The translations under genes were made by a program, and so were the position numbers. Source: Bacteroidota bacterium (lineage in GTDB: Bacteria; Bacteroidota; Bacteroidia; Chitinophagales; UBA2359). From it: DNA of 6,731 nt. The notes beneath the pieces were generated by a model. It searched no databases, was not told the DNA's origin, and saw nothing but the letters and a program-made list of their open reading frames with translations. The DNA is taken from assembly GCA_020627525.1 (NCBI GenBank), contig JAHDGP010000258.1, forward strand, positions 1 to 6,731. Direction: 5' to 3'. Positions within the stretch are counted from its first letter, which is position 1. Each line of letters opens with the position of its first letter. Positions 1 through 5,151 of this stretch are shown piece by piece.

Positions 1-1478
1 AAATCGAATTAGAAGACCCAATGGAAAACATGGGTGCTCAAATGGTAAAAGAAGTTGCTTCTAAAACTTCTGATATCGCTGGTGATGGTACAACTACTGC
101 AACAGTACTTTCTCAAGCAATCGTTACTGCTGGTTTGAAATCTCTTGCTGCGGGTGCCAACCCAATGGATTTGAAAAGAGGAATTGACAAAGCAGTTGCA
201 GCCGTAAATGGTTCTCTTAAAAAATTGTCAACCAAAGTTGGTAACGACATTGAAAAAATCAAGCAAGTTGGTACAATCTCTGCAAACAACGATGAAGAAA
301 TCGGTGCAATGATTGCAACTGCTATGGAAAAAGTTACCAAAGAAGGTGTTATCACTGTTGAAGAAGCTAAAGGAACAGAAACTTACGTTGATGTTGTTGA
401 AGGTATGCAGTTTGACAGAGGGTACCTTTCTCCATATTTTGTTACAAATCCTGATAACATGGAAGCTGAATTAGAGTCTCCATACATCTTGATTCACGAC
501 AAAAAAGTGAGCAATATGAAAGATTTGTTACCAGTATTGGAACAAGTTGCTCAAACAGGTCATCCTTTATTAATTGTTGCTGAAGATGTTGACGGTGAAG
601 CATTGGCTACATTGGTTGTTAACAAATTGAGAGGTACTTTGAAAATTGCTGCTGTTAAAGCTCCAGGTTTTGGAGACAGAAGAAAAGCAATGTTAGAAGA
701 CATCGCTATCTTAACAGGCGGTACTGTTGTTTCTGAAGAAAGAGGCTTCAAATTGGAGCAAGCAACAATGGATATGTTAGGTCAAGCAGAGAAAGTAGTT
801 ATCAACAAAGACAACACAACAGTTGTTAATGGTAAAGGAAAATCTTCTGACATCAAAGCGAGAATCGGTCAAATCAAATCTCAAATTGAATCAACTACAT
901 CTGATTACGATCGTGAGAAATTGCAAGAGCGTTTAGCTAAATTGGCTGGTGGTGTTGCAGTAATCTATGTTGGTGCGCCAACAGAAGTTGAAATGAAAGA
1001 GAAAAAAGACAGAGTGGACGATGCATTGCACGCAACAAGAGCTGCTGTTGAAGAAGGAATCGTTCCTGGTGGTGGTGTTGCTTACATCCGTGCTATCAAA
1101 GCTTTGGATAAAGTAGAAGGTGAAAACGACGACCAACAAACAGGTATTGACATAATCAGAAAAGCTTTAGAAGCACCATTGAGAACAATCGCTCACAATG
1201 CTGGTTTAGAAGGTTCTGTAATCGTTCAAAAAGTACTTTCTGGTAAAAAAGACTTCGGTTTCAACGCTAGAACTGAGGAGTACGAAAACTTATTGGCTAC
1301 AGGTGTAATTGATCCTACAAAAGTATCGAGAGTTGCAATCGAAAATGCAGCATCTATCGCTTCTATGTTATTGACTACTGAGTGTATCATCGTTGATAAA
1401 CCAGAAGAAAATGCAGGTGGTGGAATGCCAGGCGGAATGCCAGGTGGAATGCCAGGTGGAATGCCAGGAATGATGTAA
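1..1478 (+). CDS. groEL: Chaperonin GroEL (Hsp60), 5' end cut by window
   Basis: This is the large subunit of the GroEL/GroES folding chamber, which encloses unfolded cytosolic proteins and releases them through ATP hydrolysis. The reading frame is open from base 3 (IELEDPMENMGAQ), so the ATG at 21 is internal. By comparison with E. coli GroEL about 55-60 N-terminal residues lie outside the window and 491 are visible. Visible landmarks are the ATP-site motif GDGTTTATVL, the apical-domain stretch with GYLSPYFVTN, KAPGFGDRRK, and the equatorial segment DALHATRAAVEEG, whose Asp corresponds to the catalytic D398 of E. coli. The protein ends in four MPG-type repeats and GMM, the usual flexible tail projecting into the cavity. 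There is no frameshift. A strong terminator follows 26 bp after the stop. groES would be expected upstream, outside the window. The identification is secure. Confidence 0.98.
   Translation, partial: IELEDPMENMGAQMVKEVASKTSDIAGDGTTTATVLSQAIVTAGLKSLAAGANPMDLKRGIDKAVAAVNGSLKKLSTKVGNDIEKIKQVGTISANNDEEIGAMIATAMEKVTKEGVITVEEAKGTETYVDVVEGMQFDRGYLSPYFVTNPDNMEAELESPYILIHDKKVSNMKDLLPVLEQVAQTGHPLLIVAEDVDGEALATLVVNKLRGTLKIAAVKAPGFGDRRKAMLEDIAILTGGTVVSEERGFKLEQATMDMLGQAEKVVINKDNTTVVNGKGKSSDIKARIGQIKSQIESTTSDYDREKLQERLAKLAGGVAVIYVGAPTEVEMKEKKDRVDDALHATRAAVEEGIVPGGGVAYIRAIKALDKVEGENDDQQTGIDIIRKALEAPLRTIAHNAGLEGSVIVQKVLSGKKDFGFNARTEEYENLLATGVIDPTKVSRVAIENAASIASMLLTTECIIVDKPEENAGGGMPGGMPGGMPGGMPGMM
1422..1469 (+). 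repeat. Four 12-bp tandem repeats encoding the GroEL GMPG tail
   Basis: Four consecutive copies of GGAATGCCAGGn encode Gly-Met-Pro-Gly and differ only in the last base (C, T, T, A). Gly/Met-rich tails are normal for GroEL. The near-identical codons suggest that the tail length changes by replication slippage, which is an inference. Confidence 0.9.
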
Positions 1479-1504
1479 GATAAATCTTGCTAAAAAATAC
1501 AATG

Positions 1505-1538
1505 ACCCGCAGAACGATTTCGTTTTGCGGGTTTTTTT
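1505..1538 (+). terminator. Intrinsic terminator of groEL
   Basis: A 12-bp stem pairs ACCCGCAGAACG (1505-1516) with CGTTTTGCGGGT (1521-1532) around an ATTT loop, with one G-U pair. The stem runs directly into seven T residues (1532-1538). GC-rich base, short loop and U-tract make this a textbook Rho-independent terminator. Confidence 0.93.
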
Positions 1539-1543
1539 ATTTT

Positions 1544-1671
1544 GGCTGAAAGTATAATGTGGCAAATAAATAAAAAAAATAGAATGGAATGTTTCAAAAG
1601 CCTGAAGGGCTGAAAGTATTTTGGCACTAATGATTAGATTCTTTCAAAAACTCCGAAGGAGTGGTATTATC
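1544..1671. repeat. Degenerate tandem palindromic (REP-like) repeat, about two units
   Basis: The 12-mer GGCTGAAAGTAT occurs exactly at 1544-1555 and 1608-1619, each followed by GGCA a few bases later. TTTCAAAA recurs at 1592 and 1642, each leading into a small hairpin with a GAA loop: AGCCTGAAGGGCT (1599-1611) and ACTCCGAAGGAGT (1650-1662). The block is therefore built from two diverged units of roughly 50-64 bp. The second hairpin and its flank (1648-1671) recur after the ATPase gene at 2703-2726. I recall such CTCCGAAGGAG palindromes as common dispersed repeats in Bacteroidota genomes. A REP-type origin, possibly mobilised by a transposase elsewhere, is inference. Confidence 0.7.
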
Positions 1672-1709
1672 ATTCATCTTCTTGAGTTTGTATATTATGC
1701 AATAAAAAA

Positions 1710-1750
1710 AATGTTGTATAAAAGAAATGGCTTTTAAACTAAACAACATT
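1710..1750. repeat. AT-rich nested inverted repeat (hairpin)
   Basis: Outer arms AATGTTGT (1710-1717) and ACAACATT (1743-1750) enclose inner arms TAAAAG (1719-1724) and CTTTTA (1731-1736) around a 6-base loop. The two stems are separated by an asymmetric internal loop (1 versus 6 bases). No T-tract follows, so it is not an obvious terminator. The left side resembles the left arm of the inverted repeat at 1826 (CAATAAA, AATGTTGTA, AAAGAA in the same order), so it may be a decayed relative. Confidence 0.5.
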
Positions 1751-1825
1751 GCTGCTTAAATCTTAACAGTGAAATATTAATTTTACACAATTCAAACGAT
1801 TTGCCCTTCCAATGTGTTATTTTTA

Positions 1826-1984
1826 TACCAACTTCAATAAAGAATGTTGTAAAAGAATTCAAAAGTTAAATTTTCAGTATCAAGGCGAAAAACGGAGTCC
1901 TAGCAGGGCTAAGGCGAGTATTTTCAACGCAGATATTGAGAATTTAAAGTTGAATTATTACATCATTGTTTTTTGAAATTGGTA
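1826..1984. repeat. 159-bp imperfect inverted repeat, MITE-like or large REP element
   Basis: The outermost 27 bases (1826-1852) match the reverse complement of 1958-1984 at 23 of 27 positions, beginning TACCAA and ending TTGGTA. Pairing continues inward with small gaps through ATTCAA and then TTAAATTTTCAGTATC (1866-1881) against GATATTGAGAATTTAA (1932-1947). The centre forms a separate hairpin, AGTCCT (1896-1901), loop AGC, AGGGCT (1905-1910), with one G-U pair. No ORF lies inside. The outer TA at both ends could be a TA target duplication as made by IS630/Tc1-type elements, but TA is its own complement and could equally be the end of the repeat. Mobility is inferred; the fold is seen directly. 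Confidence 0.8.
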
Positions 1985-2005
1985 AATTACAATATTTCGA
2001 TAAAT

Positions 2006-2695
2006 ATGGAAATAATAAAAATTCAGAATCTCACAAAAACCTACAACCCAGATACTTTACCTGTTCACGCAGTAAAGGGAGTAGACTTAACAATTAACAA
2101 AGGGGAATTTACAGCCATAGTAGGACCATCAGGGTCAGGTAAAAGTACATTACTCAATATGTTGGGAGGATTGGACCAGCCAACATCAGGAACCGTAGAA
2201 ATTGCCAATACCCTCATCAATGATTTGTCAGATAATGAATTGATAGAATTCCGATTGAAAAACATTGGTTTTGTATTTCAAGCCTACAACCTGATTCCGG
2301 TATTGACAGCAAAAGAGAATGTAGAGTTTATCATGTTGCTTCAAAAAAGAGACAAATCAGAAAGGAATAAACGCACAAAAGAATTGCTTGACTCTGTTGG
2401 TTTGGGAGACCGTCTAAACAGTCGCCCCAATGAACTTTCAGGAGGGCAACAACAAAGAGTAGCTGTAGCCAGAGCATTGGCTTCCAAGCCACAATTTGTT
2501 TTAGCAGACGAACCAACAGCAAACCTAGATAGTAAGTCAGCAGAAAATTTGCTAGACATCATGCAAGACTTAAACAAGACAGAAGGCATAACATTTATTT
2601 TTTCCACGCACGATCATCGAGTGGTAAACAGAGCAAGACGTGTAGTGACACTAGAAGATGGTGTAATTGCATCAGATGTTCAAAATGATATTTAA
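2006..2695 (+). CDS. ABC transporter ATP-binding protein, LolD/MacB type
   Basis: This 229-residue single-domain ATPase should energise an inner-membrane FtsX/MacB/LolCE-type permease working on lipoproteins, lipids, peptides or drugs at the periplasmic side. All motifs are intact: Walker A GPSGSGKST (40-48), Q-loop Gln92, signature LSGGQ (144-148), Walker B FVLADEP with Glu169, D-loop NLDS (173-176) and switch His202 in STHD. The sequence NMLGGLDQPTSG after Walker A and the length of about 230 residues fit the LolD/MacB group. I chose the ATG at 2006 because the protein then begins MEIIKIQNLTKTY as relatives do; an in-frame TTG at 1973 lies in the repeat upstream. No permease gene is adjacent: repeats and an outer-membrane protein follow. 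The substrate cannot be told from sequence, so no gene symbol is given. Confidence 0.95.
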   Translation: MEIIKIQNLTKTYNPDTLPVHAVKGVDLTINKGEFTAIVGPSGSGKSTLLNMLGGLDQPTSGTVEIANTLINDLSDNELIEFRLKNIGFVFQAYNLIPVLTAKENVEFIMLLQKRDKSERNKRTKELLDSVGLGDRLNSRPNELSGGQQQRVAVARALASKPQFVLADEPTANLDSKSAENLLDIMQDLNKTEGITFIFSTHDHRVVNRARRVVTLEDGVIASDVQNDI

Positions 2696-2702
2696 CTTAG
2701 TT

Positions 2703-2726
2703 AAACTCCGAAGGAGTTACATTATC
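2703..2726. repeat. Second-locus copy of the CTCCGAAGGAG palindromic repeat
   Basis: AACTCCGAAGGAGTT (2704-2718) is a 6-bp perfect stem with a GAA loop. Bases 2703-2726 match 1648-1671 at 21 of 24 positions: AAACTCCGAAGGAGT, three variable bases, then ATTATC. The copy begins 7 bp after the ATPase stop codon. It has no T-tract of its own, so a role as terminator is doubtful, although such a stem could stabilise the 3' end of the mRNA. Confidence 0.75.
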
Positions 2727-2767
2727 CTAACCTCTATGCGTCTAATATGGTATAAAAAAATATGGGA

Positions 2768-2835
2768 AAACTGGTCGTTGCTCGAAACGGTCCGCCGCCG
2801 AAACTGGTCGATGAGCGTAGTCGAAACGGTCTGCC
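2768..2835. repeat. Two-copy GGTCG...TCGAAACGGTC repeat at the 5' end of the barrel gene
   Basis: AAACTGGTCG(T/A)TG occurs at 2768 and 2801. Each copy is followed by TCGAAACGGTC, directly in the first copy and after a 6-bp insertion (AGCGTA) in the second, and each ends in a C(C/T)GCC-like sequence. The second copy contains GGTCGATGAGCGTAGTCGAA, close to a widespread bacterial dispersed repeat I recall as GGTCGCTGAGCGTAGTCGAA. The stretch 2771-2835 is about 60% GC, unlike the AT-rich surroundings, which points to foreign or repeat origin. The candidate start codon of the next gene lies inside it. Confidence 0.7.
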
Positions 2836-4055
2836 TATGTATTTTAATTCTAATAAGCCTAAGCACAACAGCACAAGAAAATAAACCCAAAAACTACACC
2901 ATAAACGGCTACGTCAAAGATCTCCGAGCAGCTTTTTTATTTGACGGATTTGACGCAATGACCATTGAAAACAGAGTCCACAATAGACTAAATTTTAAGT
3001 GGTACCCAAACGATGAAATAACGGTAGGGATAGGAATGCGTAATCAACTAATTTACGGAGAATTTCCCAAATTTTACAATCAACTGATTCAAGAGAATCT
3101 AGCATTGATTGAAATACTAAACGAAGCAGATATTGCTTTTTCAATTCCATTGACATACGGCGAATCTTTAAAGCCCAATGAAAACTTACTGCCATTGGCA
3201 GGAACCATGATAGATGAAAGTGCAGTAGTGCTAAATACCCACATAGATCGTTTTTGGTTAGATTGGTACAAAGACAAGTGGCAAGTGAGAGTAGGGCGAC
3301 AACGAATAAATTGGTCAAAAAATTGGGTGTGGAATCCCAATGATTTATTCAATACCTATTCCTTTATAGAATTTGATTATGAAGAACGCCCAGGGTCTGA
3401 TGCTATAAAGGTTGCTTATTTCCCTGAAAACAATGCAGAGATAGAGTTTGTATTTAATCCACACAAAAGGTTCAAAGAAGAAAGTATTTATGGAATGCGT
3501 TATACTTGGAACAAGTGGAACTACGATTTCCAAACGATTGCTTCCTATTACAAAGAACAATTAGCATTTGGTGGAGGCTTTGCTGGAAATATAAAGGATG
3601 CAGGACTCAAAGGAGAATTGACCTATTTCGTCCCAATTCAAGAACAAGATACATTGCAGGGCTTGGTTGCTTCACTGGGAGTAGATTATTCATTTCAAAA
3701 CGGTTTGTTGTTACAAGCAGAAGGGCTTTACAATCATTTTGGAACCACAGATTCCGATCTTTTGTCATCGGGCTTTTCAGGACAAAGCCTGAGTCCTCAA
3801 AACTTATGGACACACCGTTGGGCAATTTTTACAACTGTATCTTATCCCATCAACCCATTAATTCAAGGATCTATATCAAGTATATTTAACCCCGAAGATC
3901 AAAGTTTTTTTATTTTACCAGGAGTTACATTTTCAGCATCACAAGATATAGACATTTATATCTTAGGACAAATTACTCAAAAACAAGCACTAGGTTTTCC
4001 CTTTAACAAAAATTTCCACGGATTGATAAATACAAGGTTGAAGTGGTCGTTTTAG
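2811..4055 (+). CDS. Outer-membrane beta-barrel (porin-like) protein with signal peptide
   Basis: The product has 414 residues if started at 2811. A hydrophobic segment CLCILILISLS (about 8-18) followed by TTAQ (19-22) looks like a type I signal peptide. The mature part opens with the GYVKD sequence common in Bacteroidota outer-membrane proteins, shows many alternating aromatic strands, and ends in WSF, a C-terminal Phe typical of barrels. The most distinctive segment is VGRQRINWSKNWVWNPND (161-178) followed by YEERPGSDAIK (190-200). It resembles the GRQ/W motifs of DUF1302-type and related barrels, but I cannot assign the family firmly. The start is uncertain: frame-compatible ATGs exist at 2667 (overlapping the ATPase gene), 2736 and 2811, and all precede a region made of repeat DNA, giving an n-region (SVVETV) without Lys or Arg. 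Transport or export across the outer membrane is a reasonable inference; the substrate is unknown. Confidence 0.8.
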   Translation: MSVVETVCLCILILISLSTTAQENKPKNYTINGYVKDLRAAFLFDGFDAMTIENRVHNRLNFKWYPNDEITVGIGMRNQLIYGEFPKFYNQLIQENLALIEILNEADIAFSIPLTYGESLKPNENLLPLAGTMIDESAVVLNTHIDRFWLDWYKDKWQVRVGRQRINWSKNWVWNPNDLFNTYSFIEFDYEERPGSDAIKVAYFPENNAEIEFVFNPHKRFKEESIYGMRYTWNKWNYDFQTIASYYKEQLAFGGGFAGNIKDAGLKGELTYFVPIQEQDTLQGLVASLGVDYSFQNGLLLQAEGLYNHFGTTDSDLLSSGFSGQSLSPQNLWTHRWAIFTTVSYPINPLIQGSISSIFNPEDQSFFILPGVTFSASQDIDIYILGQITQKQALGFPFNKNFHGLINTRLKWSF

Positions 4056-4075
4056 TCACCCTAATTTACAGTGAA

Positions 4076-4414
4076 CTACAAATGCAACAATAAATTTGCA
4101 ATTGGAGCAAGAATGTGTATCAGAACTGTAATCAAGAAAACTGTAATCGTAATTCTTGTGTGTAGTTTAATTATATTTATTACGAGATTAACATACAAGA
4201 GGATGCCGCTCAATCCAGCAAATTCTGCAAACAAATTACTGTTTGCCATTAAATAAAAGTCGATAGGCATCATTATAGTAGCGATTGATACCAGTGGAAT
4301 AAGATACCACAATGTTCTTGCTTTCATTTGAGCATCGCAAAATTCTAAGTAGCTTTGAAGTAAATTGTTTTTTTCGCTTAATTTTATCTGAGGTTTGTTA
4401 ATTGCCATACTCAT
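4076..4414 (-). CDS. Small integral membrane protein of unknown function
   Basis: This 112-residue protein is not one I recognise. A polar N-terminus of about 33 residues (with KLSEKNNLLQSYLEF) is followed by three likely membrane segments at roughly 35-58, 62-83 and 87-111, with KLHTR between the second and third. The start ATG at 4412-4414 could be replaced by the in-frame ATG at 4406-4408 (Met3). I prefer this strand over a 61-codon ORF on the opposite strand because this ORF is longer, fills the gap neatly, and has a good TAnnTTTG element 38 bp upstream. It converges on the barrel gene, whose stop is 20 bp away, and diverges from the Crp/Fnr gene, whose operator is placed to control it. 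A membrane effector controlled by that regulator is the simplest reading, but the function is unknown. Confidence 0.75.
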   Translation of the reverse strand: MSMAINKPQIKLSEKNNLLQSYLEFCDAQMKARTLWYLIPLVSIATIMMPIDFYLMANSNLFAEFAGLSGILLYVNLVINIIKLHTRITITVFLITVLIHILAPIANLLLHL

Positions 4415-4452
4415 AACTTAAAGTTTTGTTTAACTAAAAAATATTTATATTA

Positions 4453-4460
4453 CAAATATA
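4453..4460 (-). promoter_or_regulatory. Predicted -7 promoter element for the minus-strand membrane-protein gene
   Basis: On the minus strand the bases read TATATTTG, an exact match to the Bacteroidota -7 consensus TAnnTTTG. The predicted transcription start is near 4449-4450, giving a leader of about 35 bases before the ATG at 4414. No clean TTG -33 element is found at the usual distance, which fits a promoter that depends on an activator. Confidence 0.6.
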
Positions 4461-4471
4461 GAGGCGGAACG

Positions 4472-4483
4472 AAACACGTGTTT
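4472..4483. promoter_or_regulatory. Perfect 12-bp palindrome AAACACGTGTTT in the divergent region
   Basis: AAACAC/GTGTTT is fully self-complementary and overlaps the left end of the CRP-geometry operator by three bases. It occupies the -33 region of the predicted minus-strand promoter. It could be a second protein-binding site or an extension of the operator; the protein is unknown. Confidence 0.45.
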
Positions 4484-4500
4484 ATGACCTAAATCATAAA
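4481..4500. promoter_or_regulatory. Crp/Fnr-type operator TTTATGA-N6-TCATAAA
   Basis: A perfect 7-bp inverted repeat with a 6-bp spacer has the geometry of the CRP site (TGTGA-N6-TCACA) and shares the TGA-N6-TCA core with CRP and FNR sites. It ends 2 bp before the start codon of a Crp/Fnr-family gene, so binding there would probably repress that gene. Its centre (4490.5) lies about 41 bp upstream of the predicted start of the divergent transcript, the classical class II activator position. Assignment to this regulator is inferred from proximity and geometry. Confidence 0.7.
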
Positions 4501-4502
4501 GA

Positions 4503-5090
4503 ATGATAAATGTTGAATTGCTTATAAAATTTGGTGCTGTGCGAAGCGAACTTGCCAAAGGAAAATTACTTTTTCAAGAAGGGGATGAGGCTTTTTTTTA
4601 TTATCAGATTATCAGCGGTAGTATAAAAATGAATAATTATGATGAAGAAGGAAATGAGACAATCCAAGGAATTTTCAAAAACGACCAAAGTTTTGGAGAA
4701 CCAGCAATTTTCGGAAACTTTGAGTATCCAGCAAATGCTGAGTGTATCACCAAAACTTCAATTGTAAAATTAGAGAAAAATAGATTTTTAGAGTTACTAA
4801 AAGAAAATCCAACGATTTGTATTGAGCTACTATCTACTCTTTCAAAAAGACTTCGCTTTAAAGCAATCTTATCTAAAGAAATTAAAAGCTACGATGCTGA
4901 GCATAGAATTATGACCTTGCTTGAAATTCTAAAAAGCAATAATACAGAACAAGCCGAATCTTTCATAGATGTGACAAGGCAAACAATTGCAAACTTAACA
5001 GGGTTGAGGGTAGAAACTGTAATAAGAGCAATTAAGAGATTAGAGGAACAGAAAAAACTCAGAATAATTAACAGAAAAATTCATCTGTGA
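4503..5090 (+). CDS. Crp/Fnr-family transcriptional regulator
   Basis: This 195-residue cytosolic regulator has an N-terminal cyclic-nucleotide-binding-like beta-barrel (about 1-110), a dimerisation helix (about 103-128) and a C-terminal winged helix-turn-helix (about 155-190, with VTRQTIANLTGLRVETVIRAIKRL as the core). The phosphate-binding cassette begins with FGE (64-66), but the position of the cAMP-contacting Arg82 of E. coli CRP is Pro76 here (YPANAE). There is no N-terminal cysteine cluster, and the only cysteines are at 81 and 106. It is therefore neither a canonical cAMP sensor nor an FNR-type iron-sulfur sensor, and its ligand is unknown. The N-terminus is short compared with CRP. 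Start ATG 4503 is supported by the adjoining operator and by the alignment of the barrel. Divergent control of 4076-4414 and self-control are likely. Confidence 0.93.
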   Translation: MINVELLIKFGAVRSELAKGKLLFQEGDEAFFYYQIISGSIKMNNYDEEGNETIQGIFKNDQSFGEPAIFGNFEYPANAECITKTSIVKLEKNRFLELLKENPTICIELLSTLSKRLRFKAILSKEIKSYDAEHRIMTLLEILKSNNTEQAESFIDVTRQTIANLTGLRVETVIRAIKRLEEQKKLRIINRKIHL

Positions 5091-5108
5091 AAATATGAAA
5101 TGTAATTT

Positions 5109-5137
5109 TTGATGCAATTCATCATTGCTTATCTTTA
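5109..5137 (+). promoter_or_regulatory. Candidate promoter of the SDR reductase gene, with overlapping inverted repeat
   Basis: TTG (5109-5111) and TATCTTTA (5130-5137) are 18 bp apart and match the Bacteroidota -33/-7 pattern apart from the last base of the -7 element. The predicted start of transcription is near 5141, leaving a leader of only about 11 bases. TGATG-N5-CATCA (5110-5124) overlaps the -33 side. In the same bases TTGA-N6-TCAT (5109-5122) shares the TGA-N6-TCA core of the operator at 4481, so the Crp/Fnr regulator may bind here too. Confidence 0.4.
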
Positions 5138-5151
5138 CAAAAAAAATAAAA

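Larger units (their letters stand above)
1479..2005. other. Gene-free, repeat-filled intergenic region between groEL and the ABC ATPase gene
   Basis: I see no credible coding sequence in these 527 bases. In order they hold the groEL terminator, degenerate tandem palindromic units, an AT-rich hairpin, about 75 bp of featureless AT-rich DNA (1751-1825), and a 159-bp inverted repeat that stops 21 bp before the ATPase start codon. I could not place a convincing TAnnTTTG promoter for the ATPase gene. An in-frame TTG at 1973 lies inside the inverted repeat and is not a likely start. Confidence 0.75.

Noticed and set aside
113..1139. Several antisense ORFs across groEL
   Set aside because: They are shadows of the codon pattern of a highly conserved gene, with no promoter or family resemblance.
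1973..2005. N-terminal extension of the ABC ATPase from a TTG codon
   Set aside because: The extra 11 codons lie partly in the inverted repeat, and the ATG at 2006 gives the normal family N-terminus.
2667..2810. 48-codon N-terminal extension of the barrel protein, overlapping the ATPase gene
   Set aside because: The peptide is encoded by the ATPase tail in another frame and by repeat DNA, and it would bury the signal peptide far from the N-terminus. A start at 2736 cannot be excluded.
3506..3889. 127-codon plus-strand ORF inside the barrel gene
   Set aside because: It is out of frame within a well-supported gene and its translation shows no recognisable domain or signal.
4051..4080. Possible bidirectional terminator between the converging barrel and membrane-protein genes
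   Set aside because: TAGTCAC and GTGAACTA can pair only with a bulge, and there is no T-tract on either strand.
4071..4256. Plus-strand ORF of 61 codons with a hydrophobic stretch
   Set aside because: It lies entirely opposite the longer minus-strand membrane-protein gene, whose hydrophobic codons explain the apolar antisense peptide. No promoter or start context supports it.
5125..5151. TTG start extending the reductase by nine residues
   Set aside because: It falls within the predicted promoter, and the ATG at 5152 gives the standard SDR start just before the cofactor motif.
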